Origin: Pseudoxanthomonas spadix
Lineage (GTDB): Bacteria; Pseudomonadota; Gammaproteobacteria; Xanthomonadales; Xanthomonadaceae
DNA length: 41,552 nucleotides
Direction of reading: 5' to 3'
Assembly: GCF_003703395.1 (NCBI RefSeq)
Contig: NZ_RDQN01000012.1
Span: forward strand, 1 to 41,552
The translations under genes and the position numbers were made by a program. The notes below the pieces were generated by a model. That model was not told the origin of the DNA, ran no database searches, and saw only the letters and a program-made list of their open reading frames with translations. Below, one piece after another: positions 18,787 through 26,563 of this stretch. Position 1 is the stretch's first letter. Each line of letters opens with the position of its first letter.

Positions 18787-19532
18787 GCAAGACTGCCCTG
18801 ATCACCGGTGCCACCTCCGGTTTCGGCGCCGCCGCCGTGCGCAGGTTCGCCGCCGCCGGCTGGAAAGTCATCGCCACCGGCCGCCGCGCCGAGCGCCTGG
18901 CGCCGTTGGCGGCCGAGTTCGGCAGCGAGGCGGTCCACACCGCCGCCTTCGACATCCGCGACGGCGATGCGCTGAACGCGGCCATCGATGCGCTGCCGGC
19001 CGGCTTCGCCGACCTGGACCTACTGGTCAACAACGCCGGCCTGGCCCTGGGCACCGCCCCGGCCCAGCAGGCCGACCTGGCCCAGTGGCAGCAGATGATC
19101 GACACCAACATCACCGCGCTGGTCACCCTGACCCGCCGCGTGCTGCCCACGTTGATTGCGCGCAAGGGCGCGGTGATCAACATCAGCTCGGTGGCGGCCA
19201 CCTATCCCTACACCGGCGGCAACGTGTACGGCGGCACCAAGGCGTTCGTCAAGCAGTTCTCGCTGGGCCTGCGCAGTGACCTGCACGGCACCGGCGTGCG
19301 GGTGACCTCGATCGAACCGGGCATGGCGCAAACCGAGTTCACCCTGGTGCGCACCGGCGGCAACCAGGCGGCATCGGATGCGCTCTACGGCGACGCCCAC
19401 CCGATGACCAGCGAAGACATCGCCGAGCAGATCTTCTACGTGGCCACCCTGCCGGCGCACCTGAACATCAATCGGCTGGAAATCATGCCGGTGACCCAGT
19501 CCTTTGCCGGATTCCAGGTCGCGCGCGGCTGA
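18783..19532 (+). CDS. Short-chain dehydrogenase/reductase, YdfG-type
   Basis: 249-residue NADP(H)-binding oxidoreductase. The cofactor motif is TGATSGFG near the N-terminus, followed by RRAERL, the structural NNAG and the catalytic Ser (NISSVAATYPY) with YGGTK supplying Tyr and Lys. The EPGMAQTEF segment and the C-terminal PAHLNINRLEIMPV match the E. coli YdfG family, which reduces 3-hydroxy-acid semialdehydes such as malonic semialdehyde. Substrate identity is inferred. It is coupled to the upstream membrane protein by ATGA, and the helicase gene starts six bases after its stop. Confidence 0.9.
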   Translation: MSKTALITGATSGFGAAAVRRFAAAGWKVIATGRRAERLAPLAAEFGSEAVHTAAFDIRDGDALNAAIDALPAGFADLDLLVNNAGLALGTAPAQQADLAQWQQMIDTNITALVTLTRRVLPTLIARKGAVINISSVAATYPYTGGNVYGGTKAFVKQFSLGLRSDLHGTGVRVTSIEPGMAQTEFTLVRTGGNQAASDALYGDAHPMTSEDIAEQIFYVATLPAHLNINRLEIMPVTQSFAGFQVARG

Positions 19533-19538
19533 CGGCCC

Positions 19539-22439
19539 ATGCAGGTGCTCCGCTACAGCGGGCTGCTGCCCGGGAAATTCCAGGCCAAGTACGACAAGGT
19601 CGTGCAGGCGATCGAGCGCAACGATTTCCGCAGCGTGGACCTGAGAAAGCTCGCGCCCACGCCCTATTACCGCGCCCGGCTGGACGATGCCAGCCGGCTG
19701 CTGCTGCAGTTCGTGCGCCACGGCGACCGCACCGCGTGCCTGGCCCTGGAGATCGTGCCCCATCATGCCTATGACAAGTCGCGCTTCCTGCGCGGCGCGC
19801 ACGTGGACCCCTCGCGAATCGAGGATGCCACCCCCGAGCAGGTGGCACGGACCGCCGAGCCGGTGCGTTACCTGCATCCGGGGCGAGGGGAGTTCCACCT
19901 GCTGGACAAGCCGATCTCCTTCGACGATGCACAGGAGGCGGTCTACTGGATGCCGCCGCCGCTGGTCCTGGTCGGCTCGGCCGGGTCCGGCAAGACCGCG
20001 CTGACCCTGGAGAAGCTGCGCCAGTGCAGCGGCGAGGTGCTGTACATCACCCAGTCGCCATGGCTGGCGCAGAACGCGCGCGCGCTCTACGACGCGCACG
20101 GCTACCAGAACGATGATCAGCAGGTCCAGTTCCTGTCCTATCGAGAATTCCTGGAAACCCTGCGGGTCCCGGCCGGACGGGAGGTGACCTTTGCCGATTT
20201 CCGCGCATGGTTCGAACGGCATCGCCAGCAGTACCGCTTCACCGACGCGCACCCGTGCTTCGAGGAGTTCCGCGGCGTGATCGGCAGCCAGCCAGAAGGC
20301 GTGCTCGACCGCGACGCCTATCTGGCCCTGGGCCCGCGCCAGTCGATCTTCGAAACCGACCAGCGCCAGGCCATCCACGCGTTGTTCGACAAGTACCGGC
20401 AGTGGCTGGCCGACAGCGGCCTGTACGACAGCAACCTGGTCGCCCATGCCTGGCAGCCCCTGGCCCAGCCGCAATACGACTTCGTGGTGGTCGACGAGGT
20501 CCAGGACCTGACCAATGCCCAGCTGGCCCTGGTCCTGGCCACGCTGCGCAGCGCCGGACAGTTCCTGCTGTGCGGCGATTCCAACCAGATCGTGCATCCG
20601 AACTTCTTTTCGTGGGCTGCGGTCAAGAGCCTGTTCTGGCGCAGTCCCGAGCTGGCCGAGCGCCAGCGCCTGTCGGTGCTGAGCGTCAACTATCGCAACA
20701 CCCGGGCCATCACCGCCGCGGCCAATGCCCTGCTCAAGATCAAGCACGCCCGCTTCGGCTCCATCGACCGCGAAAGCAACCACCTGGTGCGCGCGGCCAC
20801 CGACAGCGATGGCCAGGTGCGCCTGCTGCCCGACCAGGAGGCGGTCAAGCGCGACCTGGACGCGCGCACACGCGGCTCCACCCAGTTCGCCGTGCTGGTG
20901 TTGCGTGACGAGGACAAGGCCCAGGCGCGCACCGTGTTCCACACGCCGCTGGTGTTCTCGGTGCACGAGGCCAAGGGGCTGGAATATCCCAACATCATCC
21001 TCTGCCGATTCGTCTCCGGGCAGCGCCGGGCCTACGCCGAGATCTGCGAAGGCGTCAGCGCGCAGGACCTGGCGCGCGAGGATCTGGACTACCGCCGCGC
21101 CAAGGACAAGCAGGACCGCTCGCTGGAGTTGTGGAAGTTCTACGTCAATGCGCTGTACGTGGCGATGACCCGGGCGGTGGAGCGCCTGTACCTGGTCGAA
21201 AGCGATCTGACCCATCCGCTGCTGCAACTGCTTGGCATCCACCAGCGCAACGACAAGCTCGAGGTGCCCGCAAGCCAGTCCAGTCGTGAGGATTGGGAGC
21301 GCGAGGCACACCGGCTGGCCTTGCAGGGCAAGCAAGAGCAGGCCGATGCGATCCGCCAGTCGGTGCTCAAGACCCGCACCGTCCCCTGGCCGGTGTGGGA
21401 CGCGGCGCTGCTGCAGGCCAGCATCGAGCGCGCCTACGATCCGCGCGAGGTGTCCAACAAGCCGCGCCAGCTGCTGGCGGACATGGCGCTTTGGCATTTT
21501 CTGGATGGCCACCTGGTGGCCCTGCACACCGAACTGGCGTGGCCGGGCATGCGCGGGCTGGTGCAGCACGACCCCTTCAATGGCATCCACCTGGACGCCC
21601 AACGCCTGAAGCAGGCGCGCGCCAGCCTCGCCGCGCGTTACACCGCCGGCTACGAGAAGAAGAACGTCAAGCCTATCCTGCAGCACTGCGACCAGTACGG
21701 CGTCGACCACCTCACCGTGACCGGGGCCACGCCGCTGATGCTGGCGGCCGAGGCCGGCAACGTGGCGCTGGTGGACACCTTGCTGGACCGCGGCGCCGAC
21801 CTGGAGCTGCGCGATCCGTTCGGCCACACCGCGCAATCCTTCGCCCTGGCCCGCGCCGCACGCGATGCCGACTACGCCGGCGGCGCGTTCGGCGAAATCT
21901 GGCAGCGCGTGGCCGCCCCCATGCTCGATGTGGAAGTGGACGGCCGGCTGCTGCGGCTGTATCGGCAGCAGGGGGAATACCTGCTGCTGCAGCTGATGCT
22001 GACCGGCCTGAAGACGCTGGGCTCGCTGCTCTACAACTTGCCCAAACACGATGTGCGCCGCCTGCATGGGTTTGACGCGGCCTATCTGATGCGCAACATC
22101 GAGCACTTCCCCGATGCGGTGTGGCCCGCGCAGCGCCGCAAGCGCACCTACTTCAACGCGGTGCTGGCCCGGGCCGAGGTCGACAGCGCCTACCAGCCGG
22201 CGCGCAGGCTGTGGCTGCGCACCCGCAACGGCCACTACCTGCCCAATCCCGCGCTGCGCCTGCGGGTACGCGGCGGTGACGGCCAGCAATCCTGGCAGCC
22301 GGTGTACGAAGTACTGCAACTGCCCATCATCGAACGTGGCAATGGCCGACTCGCCTGGCAGCCCGGCCCGAGCTACCGGCGGCTGATGCGCGAGACCGGA
22401 CTGGACCTGCAGGACGGGCCGCCCGCGGTTCCGGACTGA
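19539..22439 (+). CDS. Large fusion: RelE/ParE-like domain + UvrD/TRANK1-type SF1 helicase + ankyrin segment
   Basis: 966 residues. Residues 14-86 resemble a RelE/ParE fold (KLAPTPYYRARLDD, then a strand-rich stretch ending EIVPHHAYDKSRFLRG). The helicase motifs follow: Walker A GSAGSGKT (146-153), Walker B VVVDEVQD (316-323), motif III GDSNQ (346-350), motif IV NYRN (384-387), motif V HEAKGLEYPNI (476-486) and motif VI YVAMTRAVERLYL (540-552). The spacing and the DEVQD-GDSNQI-SVNYRN pattern recall the eukaryotic TRANK1/LBA1 helicases, which also carry ankyrin repeats. Residues 727-765 form about one ankyrin repeat (TGATPLMLAAEAGNVALVDT). The last 200 residues are unrecognised. It may be an RNA or DNA helicase with a nuclease- or ribosome-directed domain; defence or stress roles are conjecture. 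It begins six bases after the SDR gene with a weak SD. Confidence 0.85.
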   Translation: MQVLRYSGLLPGKFQAKYDKVVQAIERNDFRSVDLRKLAPTPYYRARLDDASRLLLQFVRHGDRTACLALEIVPHHAYDKSRFLRGAHVDPSRIEDATPEQVARTAEPVRYLHPGRGEFHLLDKPISFDDAQEAVYWMPPPLVLVGSAGSGKTALTLEKLRQCSGEVLYITQSPWLAQNARALYDAHGYQNDDQQVQFLSYREFLETLRVPAGREVTFADFRAWFERHRQQYRFTDAHPCFEEFRGVIGSQPEGVLDRDAYLALGPRQSIFETDQRQAIHALFDKYRQWLADSGLYDSNLVAHAWQPLAQPQYDFVVVDEVQDLTNAQLALVLATLRSAGQFLLCGDSNQIVHPNFFSWAAVKSLFWRSPELAERQRLSVLSVNYRNTRAITAAANALLKIKHARFGSIDRESNHLVRAATDSDGQVRLLPDQEAVKRDLDARTRGSTQFAVLVLRDEDKAQARTVFHTPLVFSVHEAKGLEYPNIILCRFVSGQRRAYAEICEGVSAQDLAREDLDYRRAKDKQDRSLELWKFYVNALYVAMTRAVERLYLVESDLTHPLLQLLGIHQRNDKLEVPASQSSREDWEREAHRLALQGKQEQADAIRQSVLKTRTVPWPVWDAALLQASIERAYDPREVSNKPRQLLADMALWHFLDGHLVALHTELAWPGMRGLVQHDPFNGIHLDAQRLKQARASLAARYTAGYEKKNVKPILQHCDQYGVDHLTVTGATPLMLAAEAGNVALVDTLLDRGADLELRDPFGHTAQSFALARAARDADYAGGAFGEIWQRVAAPMLDVEVDGRLLRLYRQQGEYLLLQLMLTGLKTLGSLLYNLPKHDVRRLHGFDAAYLMRNIEHFPDAVWPAQRRKRTYFNAVLARAEVDSAYQPARRLWLRTRNGHYLPNPALRLRVRGGDGQQSWQPVYEVLQLPIIERGNGRLAWQPGPSYRRLMRETGLDLQDGPPAVPD

Positions 22440-22531
22440 CCACGGCAGCGGCGATCAGGCCGGCACAGCCATGCGCGGGGCGGAACCTGACCGAGCGGCC
22501 CTTCCCCTGGCCACACCGCCGCGGCCTGCGA

Positions 22532-22669
22532 TCAGGCGTGCCCGGTCAACGGCGCGCCCGCTGCCTGCGCAGCCAGCAAGCGCCCGCGCAGGGCCAGGAA
22601 CGGCCGCTCCACCGCGTAGTGCAGCACCGACGCGGCCAACAGCGAGGCGGCGCCATACACGGCCCGGGC
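22532..22669 (-). pseudogene. 3' remnant of an acyltransferase-3 (OafA-type) gene
   Basis: Reading leftward, 45 codons and a TGA encode a hydrophobic helix followed by VLHYAVERPFLALRGRLL. ERPFL after the last membrane helix is the C-terminal signature of acyltransferase-3 proteins. The usual 300 or more upstream residues are missing: beyond 22669 the frame stays open to the vapC stop without resemblance to the family and without a start codon. The gene was therefore cut off, apparently at the junction with the vapBC module. Confidence 0.7.
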
Positions 22670-22735
22670 TGTGCGACGCCTTGGCGCGCCAACGCAAGGA
22701 TTTGGCGGGTAACGTACCTCCCATCCGGTCAGGCC

Positions 22736-23131
22736 TCATTCGAACGTTGACTTCAAGCCCAGGTGCGCGACGAAGGGAGCGAAATCCCGATCGCTGTGCA
22801 ACAGCGTCAGATCATCCATGATGCAGCGCGTGGCGATGATGCAATCGACGGTCTTGCGAACGGTGATTCCCTTTTCGCGCAATACGCGGAAGTTGCGAGC
22901 CGCCTGGATGGCGACGCCATGGCCGCCCAGTGACACCAGGTCCAGACGATCGAGCAGCCGCAGGACTTCGTTGAAATCCCTTTCGGTGCCGGTGCCCTGC
23001 AGCACTTCGGTCAGGATCAGATCGCCCACGGCCAGCGGTTCCACGCCGAGCAGGCCGTGCAGCCGGTCAGTCTCTCTGGTCTCCACCCCGCGCAGGTAAT
23101 CGATCCATACGCTGGAGTCGACCAGGATCAC
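22736..23131 (-). CDS. vapC: VapC-type PIN-domain toxin ribonuclease
   Basis: 131 residues. The PIN catalytic acids are visible: Asp5 (ILVDSSVWID), Glu42 (LTEVLQG), Asp96 (VDCIIATRCI) and Asp114/Asp116 (HSDRDFAPF). Family members cut RNA, often tRNA or rRNA, with magnesium when not held by the antitoxin. The start is GTG at 23131, overlapping the vapB stop by four bases, so toxin synthesis is coupled to antitoxin translation. All acids are present, so the toxin looks intact. The acyltransferase remnant lies 66 bases downstream. Confidence 0.93.
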   Translation of the reverse strand: MILVDSSVWIDYLRGVETRETDRLHGLLGVEPLAVGDLILTEVLQGTGTERDFNEVLRLLDRLDLVSLGGHGVAIQAARNFRVLREKGITVRKTVDCIIATRCIMDDLTLLHSDRDFAPFVAHLGLKSTFE

Positions 23132-23322
23132 TTGTCGGTCCTCATCCTTTCCAGGTCGCCCTGCCAGTCGATCTTGCCACGCAGGGTCTTGATCTGCTGC
23201 TGCCGCCTCAGTTGGAGCAGGGTCCGCAGGCCAAGCTCCACCGCCTCGCGCTTGGTCTTGAGCCCAGTTGCCTCAAGCGCTTCGCGCATGAGGTCATCAT
23301 CGATGACGATATTGGTACGCAT
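23128..23322 (-). CDS. vapB: VapB-type antitoxin
   Basis: 64 residues from the ATG at 23322. The N-terminus MRTNIVIDDDLMREAL followed by TGLKTKREAVELGLRTLL is the DUF2191/VapB pattern with a ribbon-helix-helix-type DNA-binding region. The C-terminal QIKTLRGKIDWQGDLERMR is the usual toxin-wrapping tail. A GTG 12 bases upstream is a less likely start. The start codon lies at the edge of a perfect inverted repeat that probably serves as the operator, and vapC overlaps its stop. Confidence 0.92.
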   Translation of the reverse strand: MRTNIVIDDDLMREALEATGLKTKREAVELGLRTLLQLRRQQQIKTLRGKIDWQGDLERMRTDK

Positions 23323-23350
23323 GTGTATGCCCACAAGAGTTCATACACAT
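23321..23350. promoter_or_regulatory. Inverted-repeat operator of vapBC
   Basis: ATGTGTATG (23321-23329) and CATACACAT (23342-23350) are perfect 9-bp inverted repeats separated by 12 bp. The left arm overlaps the vapB ATG (23322-23320). VapB-VapC complexes normally bind such repeats to repress their own operon; that this one does so is inferred from position and symmetry. Confidence 0.7.
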
Positions 23351-23384
23351 CCTATGCGCGAGCTGATCACCAAGCAACTCCCCC

Positions 23385-25274
23385 TTACCCCAGTGGCTCG
23401 TCGGACAGGTAGGTGTAGCCGGTCAGGCCGGCTTCCAGCGCCGCGGACAGTTCCTGCGCGCGTTCGGGCGACAGGTTGGCCTCGGCCACGCGCCGGGCAT
23501 AGGCCGCGCGCAGGTCGGCCAGCGCGTAGCCCACGTAGTCCAGCATCACATCGGTGGTGTCGCCGCGGCGCTGCTGGGTGATGCGGGTCGAACCGCCTTC
23601 GCAGCGCACTTCCACCGCGTCGGTATCACCGAACAGGTTGTGGATGTCGCCGAGGATTTCCTGGTAGGCGCCGACCAGGAAGAACCCGATCCGGTAGCGC
23701 TCGCCGGCGTTGAGCGCGTGCAGCGGCAACGAGCTGTCCAGGCTCTCGTTCTCGACGTAGGTCTTGACCATGCCGTCCGAGTCGCAGGTCATGTCGCAGA
23801 TGATGCCGCGCCGCTGCGGGCGCTCGTCGAGGCGCTCGATCGGCACGATCGGGAACACCTGGTCGATCGCCCACACGTCCGGGATCGACTCGAACACGCT
23901 GAAGTTGACGAAGTACTTGTCCACCAGCCGGTCGTTGAGCTCGTCCAGGATCGGGCGGTGGCTCTTTTCCCCATGGCTCAGGCGCGCACGCACGCCGTGG
24001 GCGATGGCGTAGAACAGGTCGTCGATGCGCGCCCTTGCGGTGAGGTCGATCTGGCCCAGCGCGTAGGCGCTCAAGCCTTCGGCGTGGAAATGCTGGGCTT
24101 CCTGGAACAATTCCACCGCCGGGCGCTCGTCCAGCTCCTCATGAATCTGGCGCAGGTGGCGCACCGCGGCCGGCTCGTCCTGGTGTGCGTCGGGCACGCG
24201 TCCCTCGGGCGCCTGCTCCACTTCGGCCACGTTGGCGATCAGCACCGCGTGGTGGGCGGTCATGGCCCGGCCGCACTCGGTGACGATGCGCGGCGGACGC
24301 AAACCATGCTGGGCGCAGGCATCGGCCAGCGGCTGGACGATGTTGCCGGCGTAGGCGTTGAGCCCGTAATTGATCGAGAAGTAGCTGCGCGAGCGGGTGC
24401 CTTCGTAGTCGATGCCCAGGCCGCCGCCGACATCGACATGGCTGATCTTCGCGCCCAGGCGCGAGAGCTCGACGAAGTAGCGCACCGCCTCGCGCATGCC
24501 GTTGGCGATGTCGCGCACGTTGGAGATCTGCGAGCCCATGTGGAAATGCAGCAGGCTCAAGGCATCGGCGAATTCGGTATCGCGCAGCGCCTTCCACAGG
24601 TCCAGCACCTGGCGCGGGGACAGGCCGAACTTGGCCTTGTCGCCGCCGCTGTTCTGCCACTTGCCCGCGCCCAGCGAAGCCAGGCGCATGCGCACGCCCA
24701 GACCGGGTTTGACCTCCAGCGCGCGGGCTTCTTCCAGCACCAGCTTCAGCTCGGAGGGTTTTTCGATGACGATGAAGGTCTCAAGCCCCAGCTTGCGGCC
24801 GATCAACGCCAGGCGGATGTATTCGCGGTCCTTGTAGCCGTTGCAGACGATCAATCCGCCCGGGCGCGACAGCGCCAGCACCGCCATCAGCTCCGGCTTG
24901 CTGCCCGCTTCCAGGCCGAACCCCTCGCCGTGATGGCTGGCCAGGGTGCCGGCCACCCCGCGGTGCTGGTTGACCTTGATCGGATACACGGCCGTATAGC
25001 CGCCGGCGTAGTCCCAGTCGGCCTGCGCCTGGGCGAAGGCGGCCTGCAACTTGCCCAGGCGCTGGCCCAGGATGTCCGGAAAGCGCACCAGCATCGGCAG
25101 CCGGGCGCCGTTGGCGCGCGCGGCATCGACCACCTCGGGCAACGCCACCACCGGCCCGCCCTGGCCCTGCGGGCGCACGATCATGCGCCCGGCCGCGTCC
25201 ACGTCGAAGTACCCGTCGGCCCAGTGCGGGATCGAGTAGGTCTTGCGTGCCTGGTCGATGGACCACTCGCTCAT
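23385..25274 (-). CDS. speA: Biosynthetic arginine decarboxylase
   Basis: PLP-dependent enzyme that turns arginine into agmatine, the first step of one putrescine route. 629 residues from the ATG at 25274; an upstream in-frame TTG is less likely. The PLP lysine is Lys100 in AVYPIKVNQHRG. Other family marks are HFHMGSQISN, DVGGGLGIDYEG, ECGRAMTAHH and the late CDMTCDSDG, whose cysteine completes the active site across the dimer. It is divergent from speE, which makes the next polyamine, spermidine. vapB lies 62 bases downstream. Confidence 0.97.
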   Translation of the reverse strand: MSEWSIDQARKTYSIPHWADGYFDVDAAGRMIVRPQGQGGPVVALPEVVDAARANGARLPMLVRFPDILGQRLGKLQAAFAQAQADWDYAGGYTAVYPIKVNQHRGVAGTLASHHGEGFGLEAGSKPELMAVLALSRPGGLIVCNGYKDREYIRLALIGRKLGLETFIVIEKPSELKLVLEEARALEVKPGLGVRMRLASLGAGKWQNSGGDKAKFGLSPRQVLDLWKALRDTEFADALSLLHFHMGSQISNVRDIANGMREAVRYFVELSRLGAKISHVDVGGGLGIDYEGTRSRSYFSINYGLNAYAGNIVQPLADACAQHGLRPPRIVTECGRAMTAHHAVLIANVAEVEQAPEGRVPDAHQDEPAAVRHLRQIHEELDERPAVELFQEAQHFHAEGLSAYALGQIDLTARARIDDLFYAIAHGVRARLSHGEKSHRPILDELNDRLVDKYFVNFSVFESIPDVWAIDQVFPIVPIERLDERPQRRGIICDMTCDSDGMVKTYVENESLDSSLPLHALNAGERYRIGFFLVGAYQEILGDIHNLFGDTDAVEVRCEGGSTRITQQRRGDTTDVMLDYVGYALADLRAAYARRVAEANLSPERAQELSAALEAGLTGYTYLSDEPLG

Positions 25275-25311
25275 CGGGATCAAGCCCTGTCTATAGGGAA
25301 AATGGCCGCGG

Positions 25312-25347
25312 ATTGTAACTTCCGGGAGAGATGGGCTTGGTTACAAT
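25312..25347. promoter_or_regulatory. Divergent speA/speE promoter region with an inverted repeat
   Basis: ATTGTAAC (25312-25319) and GTTACAAT (25340-25347) are perfect 8-bp inverted repeats 20 bp apart. Each arm contains a TACAAT -10-like hexamer reading outward, leftward to speA (25317-25312) and rightward to speE (25342-25347). The -35 positions are poor matches, so the promoter call is tentative. Confidence 0.4.
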
Positions 25348-25360
25348 GCGCGCCCCGTCG

Positions 25361-25516
25361 AGCCCCCCTCCTGTCGGGAGAGGGGTTGGGGTGGGGGACG
25401 AGGCGAAGCTGCGATGTCGCTTCAACAGCCTGGCAGCTGCGCCCGAACCCTCGTCCGCCCCCGCCGGGGCATCCCCGCTTCCGCCGGGACAGGCGCTTCT
25501 CCCAAGGGGAGAAGGG
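25361..25516. repeat. Palindromic intergenic repeat in the speE leader
   Basis: A hairpin CCCCTC...GAGGGG (25365-25370 with 25380-25385) opens the element, and CTTCTCCC-AAG-GGGAGAAG (25496-25514) closes it. Between them a GGGGGACGAGG-like run near 25393 is mirrored by CCCTCGTCCGCCCCC near 25450. CTCCC/GGGAG-rich elements of this kind recur between genes in Xanthomonadaceae. It would lie in the 5' untranslated RNA of speE, 30 bases before its start. Confidence 0.65.
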
Positions 25517-25545
25517 TCAACACCCGCCCACTCAGGAACACGCCC

Positions 25546-26406
25546 ATGACCGCCACCGACGCCTGGTTCATCGAACACTTCCAGCCCACCGGCTCGGCCA
25601 TCGGCTTCCGCCTGAAGGGCAAGCTGGATCAGGTGCAATCGCCGTTCCAGAAGATCGAGATCTATGACAGCACCGACTGGGGCAAGCTGATGGTGATCGA
25701 CGGGGCGATGATGCTGACCAGCCGCGACAACTTCTTCTATCACGAGATGATCAGTCATCCGGTGCTGTTCACCCACCCCGACCCCAGGCGGGTGGTGATC
25801 ATCGGCGGCGGCGACTGCGGCACGCTGCGCGAGGTGCTCAAGCACCCGGGCGTTGAAAGCGCCACCCAGTGCGACATCGACGAGCAGGTCACGCGCATGG
25901 CCGAGAAGTATTTCCCGGAACTGTGCGAATCCAACGACGATGCGCGCGCCGAGCTGCTGTTCGACGACGGCGTGGCCTACATGGCCAACTGCCCGGCCGG
26001 CAGCGTGGATGTGGTGATCGTCGATTCGACCGACCCGGTCGGCCCGGCCGAAGGCCTGTTCAACAAGGCGTTCTTCGAAAGCTGCTTCAGGGCGCTCAAG
26101 CCCGACGGCCTGCTGGTGCAGCAGTCCGAATCGCCGCTGGCCCTGCTGGAGCTGATCCGCGACATGCGCGCGGAAATGGGCAAGGCCGGCTTCAAGGCGT
26201 TCAAGACCCTGCCGTTCCCGCAGCCGTGCTATCCGACCGGCTGGTGGAGCGTGACCATCGCCTCCAAGGACGCCGCTGCCGATTTCGCCTTCCGCCAGGC
26301 AGATGCGCTCGCCAAGGGCTTTGACACCCTGTACTACACCGCACCGCTGCACACCGGGCTGCTGGTGTCGCCGCCGTTCGTGGCCAGGGCACTGGGCGAA
26401 ACCTGA
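25546..26406 (+). CDS. speE: Spermidine synthase
   Basis: Transfers an aminopropyl group from decarboxylated S-adenosylmethionine to putrescine. 286 residues. A short N-terminal beta domain (DAWFIEHFQPTGSAIGF) precedes the methyltransferase-like fold with the nucleotide loop IIGGGDCGTLREVLKH (Cys where many homologues have Gly) and the catalytic VIVDSTDPVGPAEGLF. The substrate region QPCYPTGWWS is present. The start ATG at 25546 follows AGGAAC. It is divergent from speA. No speB or speC is in the window. Confidence 0.97.
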   Translation: MTATDAWFIEHFQPTGSAIGFRLKGKLDQVQSPFQKIEIYDSTDWGKLMVIDGAMMLTSRDNFFYHEMISHPVLFTHPDPRRVVIIGGGDCGTLREVLKHPGVESATQCDIDEQVTRMAEKYFPELCESNDDARAELLFDDGVAYMANCPAGSVDVVIVDSTDPVGPAEGLFNKAFFESCFRALKPDGLLVQQSESPLALLELIRDMRAEMGKAGFKAFKTLPFPQPCYPTGWWSVTIASKDAAADFAFRQADALAKGFDTLYYTAPLHTGLLVSPPFVARALGET

Positions 26407-26563
26407 CCTGCGCCTGCCTGAACCAGGCCGCGCCGCGCTTGTGCAGGTTTCATCGCCCAGCGCCACCCCGGCGATGTCATGGCCTTGCCACCGCCATGGG
26501 CCAGACTGCAAGGTCACGACCGCGCCATCCATCGCCTGATGGCACCGGCTTTCGGAGACCCGC

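Noticed and set aside
19020..22319. Very long open frame on the minus strand opposite the SDR and helicase genes (1099 codons).
   Set aside because: It is fully antisense to well-supported genes with clear motifs, and its translation is low-complexity (rich in His, Gln, Gly, Arg and Val), as expected from GC-biased third positions.
22455..22739. Minus-strand frame of 94 codons between vapC and the helicase gene.
   Set aside because: Its Arg/Ala/Gly-rich translation has no recognisable features. The acyltransferase signature lies in a different frame of the same strand.
22724..22745. GTTCGAAT resembling a tRNA T-arm at the vapC 3' end, which might mark an attachment site.
   Set aside because: The bases encode the conserved end of VapC (Thr-Phe-Glu-stop), and no acceptor or anticodon arms can be drawn around them.
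23640..25667. Plus-strand open frame of 675 codons opposite speA running into the speE leader.
   Set aside because: It is antisense to speA and low in complexity; its 3' part crosses the intergenic repeat.
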